A stretch of DNA of 24,582 bases from Marivivens sp. (GCA_024642185.1 JAHEBR010000010.1:1-24582); one strand, 5' to 3'. Counted from the stretch's first letter, positions 1 through 10,006 are shown. The notes: a model not told the origin generated them from the sequence alone. Program-made: numbers and translations.

Positions 1-300
1 ATGGTCAGCAGTCCCCGCCCGAACCTGGGCCCCTTGATCTACTTTACGGCGACCCTGATGGTCGGCCTCTATTTCGCCTTTGCCGCGGTGCAGGGCGATT
101 TCGGCATCTTTCGCCGCGCCGAGGTCGATGCCGAAGCGGCGGCCTTGTCGCAAGAGTTGGGCAAGCTGCAAGCCGAGGTGGACCGCATGGAAAACCTTAC
201 CCATCGCCTCTCGGACAGCTACCTCGACCTCGATCTTCTCGACCAGCAGGCCCGCGACGTGCTCGGCATGATCCGCGCCGACGAGATCGTGATCCGATAG
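1..300 (+). CDS. ftsB: FtsB/DivIC-family septum formation initiator
   Basis: A 99-residue bitopic membrane protein. A hydrophobic segment at about residues 11-30 is followed by a heptad-like coiled coil at about 40-70 and a short conserved tail in which a Gly-Met-Ile-Arg sequence precedes the C-terminus. This is the build of FtsB/DivIC, which joins FtsL and FtsQ in the divisome and helps activate septal peptidoglycan synthesis. The length is normal for the family. Its place just upstream of pdhA is common in alphaproteobacteria, often after eno. The window opens exactly on its ATG, so its ribosome binding site and promoter cannot be seen. The family call rests on architecture and context, because FtsB sequences diverge strongly. 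Confidence 0.85.
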   Translation: MVSSPRPNLGPLIYFTATLMVGLYFAFAAVQGDFGIFRRAEVDAEAAALSQELGKLQAEVDRMENLTHRLSDSYLDLDLLDQQARDVLGMIRADEIVIR

Positions 301-394
301 ACCGAAGATTTGCGCCCCGCGCATGGCACCTATTCCGCCTCGCGTTAGCGATTGGCGCATTGACGCTCGCTTTTCAAAACGGCATCCTCTATAG

Positions 395-414
395 ATAGTT
401 TAACACTAAACTAT
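395..414. promoter_or_regulatory. Perfect 8-bp inverted repeat in the pdhA promoter region
   Basis: ATAGTTTA, a 4-base spacer ACAC, then TAAACTAT form a perfect palindrome 26 bases before the pdhA ATG. It is AT-rich in otherwise GC-rich DNA. A TATAGAT that could serve as a -10 element (390-396) overlaps its left arm, and the pdhA ribosome binding site follows at 431-437. This is where a repressor operator would sit. The binding protein is unknown; the arm spacing would suit a winged-helix dimer of MarR or GntR type, which is only inference. Confidence 0.55.
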
Positions 415-439
415 TTTGCTTTTGCCATATGGAGGAGTC

Positions 440-1438
440 ATGGCCGCGAAGAAACCCGCGCAGACACCCAATGTTTCCGCCGAGGAATTGCTCGGCTACT
501 ACAGGGAAATGCTGCTTATCCGCCGCTTTGAGGAAAAGGCAGGCCAGCTTTACGGCATGGGCCTGATCGGCGGCTTCTGCCACCTTTATATCGGTCAGGA
601 GGCGGTCGTTGTCGGCCTTGAGGCCTGTGCCAAGGATGGCGACAAGCGTGTCACCTCTTATCGTGACCACGGGCATATGCTCGCCTGCGGAATGGACGCC
701 AAGGGCGTGATGGCCGAGCTGACGGGCCGGATCGGCGGCTATTCCAAGGGCAAGGGCGGCTCGATGCACATGTTCTCGAAAGAGAAGCATTTCTACGGCG
801 GCCACGGCATCGTCGGCGCTCAGGTGCCGCTGGGCGCGGGCCTTGCCTTCTCTGACAAGTATCGCGGCAACGACAACGTGACCTTCGCCTATTTCGGCGA
901 CGGCGCCTCGAACCAGGGCCAGGTCTACGAGACCTATAACATGGCCGAGCTTTGGGATCTTCCGGTCGTCTTCGTGATCGAGAACAACCAATACGCCATG
1001 GGCACCTCGATGAAGCGCTCGACCAAGTCGACCACCCTTTACGGGCGCGGCGCGGCCTATGGCATCGCGGGCGAAGAGGTCGATGGTATGTCGGTCCTCG
1101 CCGTCAAGGAAGCGGGCGAACGGGCCGTGGCGCACTGCCGCGCGGGCAAGGGCCCCTATATCCTCGAGGTCAAGACCTACCGTTATCGCGGCCATTCGAT
1201 GTCGGACCCGGCGAAATACCGGACCCGCGAAGAGGTCCAGAAAATGAAGGAAGAGCGCGACCCCATCGAACAGATCCGCTCGATCCTGCTGACCGGCAGC
1301 CACGCCAGCGAGGACGACCTCAAGAAGATCGACAAAGAGATCAAGGATATCGTCAACGACTCCGCCGAATTCGCGAAAACCAGCCCCGAGCCGGATCTGT
1401 CCGAGCTTTGGACCGATATCTACGCGGAGGCCAACTGA
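440..1438 (+). CDS. pdhA: Pyruvate dehydrogenase E1 component, alpha subunit
   Basis: This 332-residue protein is the thiamine-diphosphate-dependent E1-alpha subunit. With PdhB it decarboxylates pyruvate and reductively acetylates the lipoyl groups of the complex. The thiamine-diphosphate motif begins at GDGASNQG (about residues 153-160) and ends at the ENN of residues 181-183. The conserved loop YRYRGHSMSDP lies at about 247-257, the region phosphorylated in mitochondrial homologues. The ATG at 440 was chosen because GGAGGAG lies at 431-437; an in-frame ATG at 416 would add eight unconserved residues and overlap the palindrome. The stop overlaps the next start as TGATG, so translation is probably coupled to the VOC gene. 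Confidence 0.97.
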   Translation: MAAKKPAQTPNVSAEELLGYYREMLLIRRFEEKAGQLYGMGLIGGFCHLYIGQEAVVVGLEACAKDGDKRVTSYRDHGHMLACGMDAKGVMAELTGRIGGYSKGKGGSMHMFSKEKHFYGGHGIVGAQVPLGAGLAFSDKYRGNDNVTFAYFGDGASNQGQVYETYNMAELWDLPVVFVIENNQYAMGTSMKRSTKSTTLYGRGAAYGIAGEEVDGMSVLAVKEAGERAVAHCRAGKGPYILEVKTYRYRGHSMSDPAKYRTREEVQKMKEERDPIEQIRSILLTGSHASEDDLKKIDKEIKDIVNDSAEFAKTSPEPDLSELWTDIYAEAN

Positions 1439-1827
1439 TGGCGCATTTCGAGATTCACGCCAACGATGTGGCGGAAGCCAAAGAGTTCTATAGCACGGTC
1501 CTAGGCTGGACGTTTTCTGCCATGCCCGGCGGCGAAGCGGTGGAATACCAGATCATCAAAGGCAAAGGCGTCGGCGGTCGCAACAAGCTGACCGGCGGCA
1601 TGATGCGCCGGATGGGAGCCCCTTCGCCTGCAGGGAGCGCAATTCGCGGATGCACGGTGACGTTCGAAGTTAGCGATGTTGACGCTGCCTACGCGACTGC
1701 CTTGGCAAATGGCGGGGCCGAAGCGCTCCCGCCCGCCGACTATCCCGGCTTTGGTCGCGTCGCCTATTGCGAAGACGGACAGGGCAATATTTTCGGAATG
1801 ATGACCCCCGCGAAGGGAGACAAGTAA
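1438..1827 (+). CDS. VOC/glyoxalase-family protein inside the pdh operon
   Basis: A 129-residue single-module protein of the vicinal oxygen chelate fold. The N-terminal strand-helix (FEIHANDVAEAKEFYSTVLGW) begins a first beta-alpha-beta-beta-beta unit. The second unit starts near residue 74 (VTFEVSDVDAAY) and ends in EDGQGNIFGMM near the C-terminus, the usual VOC terminal strand. The start ATG overlaps the pdhA stop (TGATG), and the stop lies one base before pdhB, so the gene is an integral member of the operon. Substrate and metal use cannot be read from the sequence. VOC proteins include glyoxalases, dioxygenases and resistance proteins. Detoxifying a reactive carbonyl linked to pyruvate metabolism is a guess from context only. 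Confidence 0.85.
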   Translation: MAHFEIHANDVAEAKEFYSTVLGWTFSAMPGGEAVEYQIIKGKGVGGRNKLTGGMMRRMGAPSPAGSAIRGCTVTFEVSDVDAAYATALANGGAEALPPADYPGFGRVAYCEDGQGNIFGMMTPAKGDK

Positions 1828-1828
1828 C

Positions 1829-3193
<1,365 letters not shown>

Positions 3194-3205
3194 AGGAGAG
3201 ACGCG

Positions 3206-4492
3206 ATGCCCACAGAAATCCTGATGCCCGCGCTGTCTCCGACGATGGAAGAAGGCACGCTGGCCAAATGGCTGGTGAAAGAAGGCGATACGGTCAAATC
3301 CGGCGATATCCTCGCCGAGATCGAGACCGACAAGGCGACGATGGAGTTCGAGGCCGTCGATGAAGGCGTGATCGGCAAGATCCTTGTGCCCGCAGGCACC
3401 GAGGGCGTGAAGGTCAACGTGGCCATCGCCGTTCTTCTCGAAGACGGCGAGAGCGCCGCGGATATCGGCACCTCTGCCCCTGCCGCGCCCCCCGCTGCTG
3501 TGCCTGCTCCGGCCGCTGCTGCAGCTCCCGCCGCTGCTCCGGCACAGGCCGCCCCCAAAGCCGCCTCGGGCGAGCGCGTCTTCGCCTCGCCTCTGGCGCG
3601 CCGGATTGCCGCCCAGAAGGGGCTTGATCTTGCTGCCGTGGCTGGCTCCGGCCCGCATGGTCGGATCGTCAAGGCCGACGTCGAGGGTGCGACCGCCGCA
3701 CCCAAGGCGGCGGCCCCTGCCCCGGTTGCGGCGCCAGCCGCCGCTCCGGCGATGGCCGCTGGCCCCTCGACCGATGTGGTTCTCAAGACCTATGCCGACC
3801 GCCCCTTCACCGAGGTCAAGCTCGACGGGATGCGAAAGACCATCGCCGCCCGCCTGACCGAAGCCAAGCAGACCGTGCCGCATTTCTACCTGCGCCGCGA
3901 TATCGAGCTTGATGCGCTCATGGCCTTCCGCGCCCAGCTGAATGCCGGGCTCGAAGCGCGCGGCGTGAAGCTTTCGGTCAATGACTTCATCATCAAGGCC
4001 TGTGCGCTGGCGCTCCAGCAGGTTCCGGCCGCCAATGCCGCCTGGGCGGGCGACCGCGTGCTGCAGTTCGAGAAATCGGACGTGGCCGTGGCCGTGGCCA
4101 TCGAGGGCGGGCTTTTCACGCCCGTGCTGAAGGATGCCGAGACCAAGACCCTCTCGGCGCTGTCGACCGAGATGAAAGACCTCGCCGCCCGCGCCCGCAC
4201 CCGCAAGCTTGCGCCGCACGAATATCAGGGCGGCAGCTTTGCGATTTCCAACCTCGGGATGTTCGGCATCGACAATTTCGACGCGATCATCAACCCGCCC
4301 CACGCCGCGATCCTTGCGGTTGGCGCGGGGGTGAAAAAGCCGGTGGTCAAGGCCGATGGCTCGCTCGGCGTTGCCACGGTGATGTCGGTCACGCTCTCGG
4401 TCGATCACCGGGTGATCGACGGGGCGCTCGGGGCCAACCTTCTGCAGGCGATCAAGGACAACCTTGAAAATCCGATCGCCATGCTGGCCTGA
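3206..4492 (+). CDS. pdhC: Dihydrolipoyllysine acetyltransferase (E2 of pyruvate dehydrogenase)
   Basis: This 428-residue E2 core moves the acetyl group from lipoamide to CoA. It has one lipoyl domain (about 1-80, K43), an Ala/Pro linker, a peripheral subunit-binding domain (about 125-160, containing ASPLARRIAAQKG and GSGPHGRIVKADV) and, after a second Ala/Pro linker, the catalytic domain from about 195. The active-site motif DHRVIDG lies at residues 400-406, with H401 as the expected catalytic histidine. AAGGAGAG lies just before the ATG, 12 bases after pdhB. A strong terminator follows, so this is the last gene of the operon. The E3 gene lpd is not in the window. Confidence 0.97.
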   Translation: MPTEILMPALSPTMEEGTLAKWLVKEGDTVKSGDILAEIETDKATMEFEAVDEGVIGKILVPAGTEGVKVNVAIAVLLEDGESAADIGTSAPAAPPAAVPAPAAAAAPAAAPAQAAPKAASGERVFASPLARRIAAQKGLDLAAVAGSGPHGRIVKADVEGATAAPKAAAPAPVAAPAAAPAMAAGPSTDVVLKTYADRPFTEVKLDGMRKTIAARLTEAKQTVPHFYLRRDIELDALMAFRAQLNAGLEARGVKLSVNDFIIKACALALQQVPAANAAWAGDRVLQFEKSDVAVAVAIEGGLFTPVLKDAETKTLSALSTEMKDLAARARTRKLAPHEYQGGSFAISNLGMFGIDNFDAIINPPHAAILAVGAGVKKPVVKADGSLGVATVMSVTLSVDHRVIDGALGANLLQAIKDNLENPIAMLA

Positions 4493-4514
4493 ATCTAAGC
4501 TGCCGCAAGGATGT

Positions 4515-4545
4515 AACCCCGCGCCTCACCGGCGCGGGGTTTTTC
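4515..4545 (+). terminator. Intrinsic terminator of the pdh operon
   Basis: CCCCGCGCC (4517-4525), a 5-base loop, then GGCGCGGGG (4531-4539) form a perfect 9-bp stem, extendable by two A-T pairs, followed by TTTTT. It lies 22 bases after the pdhC stop. Confidence 0.93.
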
Positions 4546-4606
4546 GTTCTTGATCTGTGGCGCGGCCGTGTCACCTTTGAGCTGCGCTCACAGGAGAGGA
4601 CAGATC

Positions 4607-4942
4607 ATGGAATGGAAAGAATATCTCGCTGACACAAACGGAAATTTGGCGACATTCCGAACCGAGCATTCCGGCGCGGTCAAAGGCTTTCTCGAGCTCT
4701 ATCAAGGCACGATGCAAGACGGTGCGCTCTCGGCCAAGATCAAGGAACTCATGTCGCTGTCCATCGGCATCCATTCCCGCTGCACCGATTGCATTGCCTA
4801 TCACACCCGCACCGCCCTTCGCGCCGGCGCGACGCGCGAAGAGGTCGTAGAGGCCATCGGCGTTGCGGTCATGATGGGTGGCGGACCGGTCTATATGTAT
4901 GCCGCCCACGCCATGGAAGCGCTCGAGGAATTCTCGGCCTGA
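4607..4942 (+). CDS. AhpD-like carboxymuconolactone decarboxylase family protein
   Basis: A 111-residue all-helical protein with the AhpD-type redox signature: C59-T-D-C62 followed by H66 (CTDCIAYH), and an upstream acidic residue near 47. This motif is typical of small CMD-family peroxidase or thiol-disulfide reductase proteins, so an oxidative-stress role is likely; true decarboxylase activity is not implied. The ATG at 4607 was chosen because AGGAGAGGA lies at 4592-4600; an in-frame ATG at 4550 would start just past the T-run of the pdh terminator. It appears monocistronic, since it follows that terminator and converges on cysE with only 4 bases between the stops. The substrate is unknown. 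Confidence 0.9.
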   Translation: MEWKEYLADTNGNLATFRTEHSGAVKGFLELYQGTMQDGALSAKIKELMSLSIGIHSRCTDCIAYHTRTALRAGATREEVVEAIGVAVMMGGGPVYMYAAHAMEALEEFSA

Positions 4943-4946
4943 CGCC

Positions 4947-5759
4947 TTAGCCTTCGTCGTCGTGGAGGATCTGATCCATGACGACCGAGGGCTGATCGCA
5001 GCCCGCGTCACCCACGATCCGCGCCGGAACGCCGGCCACCGTCTTGCAGCAAGGCACGTCGTGCAAAACGACCGACCCGGCGGCGATGCGGCTGTTGTCG
5101 CCGATCTTGATATTGCCCAAAACCTTGGCGCCCGCGCCGATCAAGACACCGTTGCCGATCTTGGGGTGGCGGTCCTCGTCTTCCTTGCCGGTGCCGCCCA
5201 GCGTCACCGAATGCAGCATCGAGACATTATCGCCCACGACCGCCGTTTCCCCGATCACGATGGAATGCGCGTGATCGATCATGATGCCTTTGCCAATGCG
5301 AGCGGCGGGGTGGATATCGATGCCAAAAACCTCGGACACCCGCATCTGGATGAAATAGGCAAAGTCTCTGCGCCCCTCCTGCCAGAGCCAGTGCGCCAGG
5401 CGATAGGCCTGAACCGCTTGATATCCCTTGAAAAACAGAAGTGGCTGAATAAGGCGATGGCAGGCCGGATCGCGATCGAGCACAGCGACAAGGTCGGCAC
5501 GGGCCGCCTCGGCCAGATCGGGATGCTCGGAAAAGGCCTCATCGGCAATCTCGCGCAGAATCTGCTCCGACATCTCGTCGGACGCGAGCTTCATCGAGAT
5601 GCGATAGGCCAGCGCACGCTCGAAAGACGCATGGTGCAAGATACCCTGATGCAGCATTGCTCCTATCAACGGCTCGCCACCGATCGCATCACGGGCTTCG
5701 ACACGGATCCGATCCCAGACGGGATCCACCTTCGCGATTTTGGTCTTCAGCTTTGCCAT
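4947..5759 (-). CDS. cysE: Serine O-acetyltransferase
   Basis: This 270-residue enzyme makes O-acetylserine from serine and acetyl-CoA, the first committed step of cysteine synthesis. An alpha-helical N-terminal region (about 1-140) precedes a left-handed beta-helix of hexapeptide repeats (about 145-250). Residues matching the family's catalytic set are D148 (GIDIHP), H163 (DHAHSIVIGE) and H198 (RHPKI). The ATG at 5759 has GTGAGG six bases upstream; an in-frame ATG at 5786 lacks a good ribosome binding site. The reading frame stays open upstream as far as the last GTA gene, so a longer fused product is possible. cysE next to the end of the GTA cluster is a known Rhodobacterales arrangement. 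Confidence 0.95.
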   Translation of the reverse strand: MAKLKTKIAKVDPVWDRIRVEARDAIGGEPLIGAMLHQGILHHASFERALAYRISMKLASDEMSEQILREIADEAFSEHPDLAEAARADLVAVLDRDPACHRLIQPLLFFKGYQAVQAYRLAHWLWQEGRRDFAYFIQMRVSEVFGIDIHPAARIGKGIMIDHAHSIVIGETAVVGDNVSMLHSVTLGGTGKEDEDRHPKIGNGVLIGAGAKVLGNIKIGDNSRIAAGSVVLHDVPCCKTVAGVPARIVGDAGCDQPSVVMDQILHDDEG

Positions 5760-6107
5760 GGCGGGCCTCACTTTCGCGCTGTTCATAGCGCAGATAGGCA
5801 GCTTTCGCAAAGATGAAAGGCCCCTCGGCCCCGCCCGATCGCTTGCGATCAGACAAAAGGCCGCGAGCGCCTCGCAAAAGGCGGGGGTTGCGTGATCCGG
5901 CAAGGGCGCGAGGCCGAAGGCAGGGGCGGCCGCCATGACCGAGCCCGAGCCGAAGCGCGGGTGCAGCCTGCCATTTCGCCTCCGATGCCTGTCGGCCCAA
6001 CGCGCCGCGACCAGAAGATGCCAGGCGGTCGAAGGCCAATCCACCTTGGGCCGCGCCAGAAGAACTCGCGCGGCCATGTCCAGATCTCCCGCCAGAAGCG
6101 GCCGCAT
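5760..6107 (-). CDS. Small conserved-looking ORF after the GTA cluster, open into cysE
   Basis: A 116-codon open stretch begins with an ATG that overlaps the stop of the GTA TIM-barrel gene (TGATG) and has no stop of its own before the cysE ATG. Residues 1-90 look like a genuine protein: a leading MRPLLAGDLDMAARVLLA helix, a basic stretch ADRHRRRNGRLHP, then FGSGSVMAAA. From memory this resembles a roughly 100-residue protein often found between the GTA and cysE in Rhodobacterales, but I could not check that. Residues 91-116 look like untranslated spacer. Either the natural stop has been lost and a 386-residue fusion is made, or cysE starts internally. The function is unknown. Confidence 0.6.
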
Positions 6108-9100
6108 CAGCCGAGCGAAATACGCGCAGCGGGACCGACCCCGTAACTGGCCGAAATCTGGGAAATCTCGGCCAGCCCCCCACCAGCCCACCCATCGGCA
6201 ACCTGGTTGGCAGCGGAATAGCGAAAGGAAGGGGCGCTCGTCGTCGCCTCGCGCAAGACCACGCCCCCTTCCAGGATACGGACGAGGTAAAGCTCGCTTT
6301 CTTCGCCAAGTGGCACTTCGAAGGCGCTCCAGCTGTCGCCATCGACCCGCGTTCTTCGGATCCAGCTCAGATCCATATCGCCCCCCGAGATAAGCGCTCG
6401 CACATGACACGGACGATACGGCCTGAGCCCCGCACCCCTGATAGTCCGCTCCACGTGCGTATAGGACGGATGATCGAGCGCCTTGCCAGCCGGGCCATAG
6501 CGATAGTGTCGACTGACATCGCGCAGCGACGCTGGCAGGAAGAGCTGCCGGGGTATCTCGTTGAAAAGGACAAAAACCGATCCGACAGGCCACGCGTCGG
6601 GCATGATCCCGTCGGTGCCAGACTGCCCGCGCAGGCGGCGGGACAGATGCCAGGTATCCGGTCCGACAAGCTCCGCCTCCTCAAACTGGAACACTTCCCA
6701 GTTTTCGCCGCTGCCATCGCCAATCAGGGCGCGGTTGGCACCTGCGAGAAGGGCCTCACGGGTGGCGCTTGAAAGCGCGCCGCTGACAAGGCGCACTTGC
6801 AGCGCCGGCCCGCGGTCGATGCATCCCGACGTGGCGGCAGGGAGGACCGTTTCGGTCAAGCCGACAGTCGCCGGGGCTGATTGAACGAGATCCAGCGAAT
6901 AGGACTGATCGGTCTGCGACGAATAGAGCGCGGCTTTGGTAGGCCAAGGATCTGCCGAAGCAGCAAACCACGGCCCAACCGGCGCTTCGTCACCTGCGAT
7001 CAAGGGCAGATCCATGAGAAGGCCCACAACCGGCACCGCCAGAGAAAAGCCGATGCGTCTTGGTGGCCCTACCTCGCGTTGCGGCGCCCGGTAGACGGCA
7101 GGCTCGACACGGACCGCCTCGATCGTGCGCTGCGATGTTATGGTCAGCCGGTCAATCCGATACCTCGGGCCGGCCCCATCCCCAAGGCGAAGGATATCGC
7201 CCACGCCAAGCTTCGCAGTCGAAGGCGGCAAGCTGAGGCTCACCGTATCCCGCGCAATCCGCGCCTCGGCCAGCCAGCGCTCGGCGATGGCCACGGCCTC
7301 GCCGCCATTCAAAAGCAGTGGCAGCTCGCTCACGCTCACCGAGCCGCCCGCCTCGTCGGGCTCGACCACTTCAACGGACTTCGCCGCATACTCCCCATCG
7401 GCAGAGATATGCACCAACCGGACACGACCCGATATCTGGGCCTCGCCCTCTCGGCTGTGTTCAATCGCTGGCGTATCGGTGTTCGTGAATACCGCCTGCC
7501 CTTCCTCAACATCTGTCGTCGTCGCGAGGGCTCGGTTGAGAAACTTGAGCTTTCCGTCTCGTTCAAACCCATCGAACCCATAAGCCAACATCAAGGGCTG
7601 CAAACGCGCACGCGCGGTCTCGCCCCCGTTGGCTGTATAGCCGCGCACAAGCCCGTGGATCCGCGATGTATCGGCGTTTTCGATGCCTGCGCCCCGGCAG
7701 ATCTCGGCCACGACACCCGCAAGGCTCCGGCCAGCCGCACGCCCACTGATCCAGTGACCTCGGGCATAGTTTCCCCCATCGGACCAAGTCGCCGTATTGG
7801 CCGGAAACTCGGGGTAAGGCCGCGCGTCCCAGGCCCAGACATGCGAACGGTTGACGTCGACCATAGGTGCGCCGGTCATCGCCGAGATCGGGTTGTTCGC
7901 CGGCTCGAGATAGTATCCCAAGAGCGCCCGGAGGTAGCTGTGCTGAATCAGATCGTCCCGCAAGCCATTGGAAGCATAGGGCAACCCGCTTTCCGAGGAT
8001 TTCGCGTCAACGAATTTGTTGGGTTCATTCGCGCCTTTGTCGACGGCGGCGCAGCCCAGCTCGGTCAGCCAGATGGGCTTGCTTTGCGGCACCCACGCGG
8101 TCGGCGTCTCGCTGCGGGCTCCGCCGATCCGCTCGTGGTGCGGGTTCGTCCACCAGCCGCGAATATCTTTGTAACGCCAGACCCAATCCTCGCCCCAATA
8201 GTCCGAGATCGGCGTCCGAAGTTGCGCCTTGCGTGCGGCGGGACCAGCGTAATACCAGTCGTAGCCCTCGCCGCCTTCAATATTGGATTGCAGATAGCCT
8301 ATATCATAAACCGACCCCCACTCGGCATCGGCATGAACCTCGCCCTCGCGCCAGTCGGCGAGCGGCATATAGTGGTCGATGCCGATGAAATCGATGTTGG
8401 GATCGGCCCAGAGCGGATCGAGGTGGAAGAGCTTGTCGCCCGTGCCCACCGGCTGATAGCCGTGGTATTCCGACCAGTCGGCCGCATAGCCGATCTTCGC
8501 CTCCGGCCCGAGAACCGCACGCACGTCCGCCGCGAGCGCGCGGAGCGCGGCCACGGCGGGAAAGCTCCCGCCCGCGCCGCGGATCTGCGTGAGCGACCGC
8601 AGTTCGGAGCCGATGCAGAAGGCCCCGACCCCGCCCGCCGCCGCGCACAGATGCGCATAATGCAGGATGAACCGGCGATAGGACCACTCGGCCGGGCCGG
8701 AATAGCTGATCGTCGTGCCGCTCACCGAAAAATCCGTGGGCGCGGCGGAGCCGAAGAACGCCGCCACCTCCGCCTCGGCTGCCGTTGTCTCATCAGGGCT
8801 CCCCGCCTGCCCCGGCGCGGCGCTTGTCGTGATCCGGCCCCGCCACGGCAAGGCAGGCTGACTGCCAGCGCCGGTCCATGGGTCCGGCAGGCTGTTTCCT
8901 TCCTGCTGGGTCATCATCAAGAAGGGATAGAACATCACCTCCTGTCCGTGTGTGGCGATGGCCTTGATGCCTTCGACAACCGACTGGTCGGCGGGCGTCC
9001 CTCCATAGACGGGTCGGCCCTCGTCCATCGGCACGAGACCCGCCGCAGCACGGCCGATGCCACCTGACCGCCATGGCATCGCAGCAGGATCAGCCCCGTG

Positions 9101-10006
9101 ATGCTCGACCAACGGCTCCACCCGGCAGTCGCCACAGCGTAAATCATCGCCGAACCACGACACCACGAGCGAGACCGAGCCACAGCCCGGCACCTGCGCG
9201 CCCAGCGCATCCAGCGATGCTTCGAGATCACTCGCGGCGGCATTGGTATGCAGGTTGAGCGGAATCTTCCGGCCAAAACCGTCGTCACGGTAAAGCGGCG
9301 ATGTCGCAAGCGCATATTCCCCCGTTCCGGGCACCAGCGCCACGCCGCGCACAAGATGTGCGAGATCTGAGTTATTTGCGCCAAGGTCGGCAGGCGCAGG
9401 TCGAAACACTTCGAAATTGAACTGTGGAACGCGGTTACCAAAGCGGCCAAGATCGAGGTTGTCGATCACCACATAGGCGACACCACGGTAGGCCGGGGCT
9501 TCGCCAAAACCCTCGATCGCTTCGATCGCCGGGTCGGGAAGCTGGTCGGCGGTGCCACGGTGGAGCGTCAGCGCCAGATCGCCGCGCGATATCTCGGCGC
9601 CATCCGCCCAGATACGTCCGATCCCAGAGACCTCGCCCTCGCAAAGGGCAATGGCGAGGCTCACCGAGTAGGAATAGTTGACCGTCGCGGGCTGAAGCGA
9701 CCATTTGCTTGATGTCGTAGTCTTGGCCTCAGAAAAGCGCGAGGCCCAGATCACCTGCCCCGCCACCCGTGCCGCGCCATAGACCTGCCCAACGGGCGCG
9801 CCTTCGGACGCCCCCGTCAGGCGAAACCGCTCGACGCGGCCCGTCTCTACCGGAGCCGAGCCCGCACCCATCAGGCGCTGGTCGATCGCCCGCCCGATCA
9901 GCGCCCCCGCCGCGCGGCCGATCACCGCCGACGACAGACCCAGAACCGAGCCGCCAATGCTGCCGCCCAGCGCCATGCCGGCTGCGGAAAGTACGATCGT
10001 CGCCAT
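6107..10006 (-). CDS. GTA baseplate TIM-barrel / host-interaction protein (gp15, 'megatron')
   Basis: This 1299-residue protein is the largest in the cluster and matches the R. capsulatus orfg15 product (Rcc01698), the multi-domain tail-tip protein. The N-terminus (about 5-42) is a Gly/Ala-rich hydrophobic stretch. A TIM-barrel, glycoside-hydrolase-like domain spans about 300-745, with IGIDHYMP at 541-548 and WLTELG at 646-651 near the positions of barrel carboxylates. Phage-tail domains follow, and the C-terminus is probably receptor-facing. The ATG at 10006 overlaps the gp14 stop (TGATG) and has GAAGGAGG upstream; a GTG one codon earlier is the alternative. The length is essentially that of the R. 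capsulatus protein, so it appears intact. Confidence 0.95.
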   Translation of the reverse strand: MATIVLSAAGMALGGSIGGSVLGLSSAVIGRAAGALIGRAIDQRLMGAGSAPVETGRVERFRLTGASEGAPVGQVYGAARVAGQVIWASRFSEAKTTTSSKWSLQPATVNYSYSVSLAIALCEGEVSGIGRIWADGAEISRGDLALTLHRGTADQLPDPAIEAIEGFGEAPAYRGVAYVVIDNLDLGRFGNRVPQFNFEVFRPAPADLGANNSDLAHLVRGVALVPGTGEYALATSPLYRDDGFGRKIPLNLHTNAAASDLEASLDALGAQVPGCGSVSLVVSWFGDDLRCGDCRVEPLVEHHGADPAAMPWRSGGIGRAAAGLVPMDEGRPVYGGTPADQSVVEGIKAIATHGQEVMFYPFLMMTQQEGNSLPDPWTGAGSQPALPWRGRITTSAAPGQAGSPDETTAAEAEVAAFFGSAAPTDFSVSGTTISYSGPAEWSYRRFILHYAHLCAAAGGVGAFCIGSELRSLTQIRGAGGSFPAVAALRALAADVRAVLGPEAKIGYAADWSEYHGYQPVGTGDKLFHLDPLWADPNIDFIGIDHYMPLADWREGEVHADAEWGSVYDIGYLQSNIEGGEGYDWYYAGPAARKAQLRTPISDYWGEDWVWRYKDIRGWWTNPHHERIGGARSETPTAWVPQSKPIWLTELGCAAVDKGANEPNKFVDAKSSESGLPYASNGLRDDLIQHSYLRALLGYYLEPANNPISAMTGAPMVDVNRSHVWAWDARPYPEFPANTATWSDGGNYARGHWISGRAAGRSLAGVVAEICRGAGIENADTSRIHGLVRGYTANGGETARARLQPLMLAYGFDGFERDGKLKFLNRALATTTDVEEGQAVFTNTDTPAIEHSREGEAQISGRVRLVHISADGEYAAKSVEVVEPDEAGGSVSVSELPLLLNGGEAVAIAERWLAEARIARDTVSLSLPPSTAKLGVGDILRLGDGAGPRYRIDRLTITSQRTIEAVRVEPAVYRAPQREVGPPRRIGFSLAVPVVGLLMDLPLIAGDEAPVGPWFAASADPWPTKAALYSSQTDQSYSLDLVQSAPATVGLTETVLPAATSGCIDRGPALQVRLVSGALSSATREALLAGANRALIGDGSGENWEVFQFEEAELVGPDTWHLSRRLRGQSGTDGIMPDAWPVGSVFVLFNEIPRQLFLPASLRDVSRHYRYGPAGKALDHPSYTHVERTIRGAGLRPYRPCHVRALISGGDMDLSWIRRTRVDGDSWSAFEVPLGEESELYLVRILEGGVVLREATTSAPSFRYSAANQVADGWAGGGLAEISQISASYGVGPAARISLG

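Noticed and set aside
301..394. A terminator for ftsB before the pdh promoter
   Set aside because: No stem followed by a U-run was found; only weak GC-rich repeats are present, so partial read-through into pdhA cannot be excluded.
6108..6593. Further upstream extension of the frame that runs through cysE
   Set aside because: This part lies over the gp15 coding sequence in another frame; the ATG at 6107 on the gp15 stop is the natural start of the small ORF.
6881..9067. A 728-codon plus-strand open frame opposite the GTA tail-tip gene
   Set aside because: It is a shadow of gp15, Arg/Pro/Ala-rich without a recognisable motif or a ribosome binding site.
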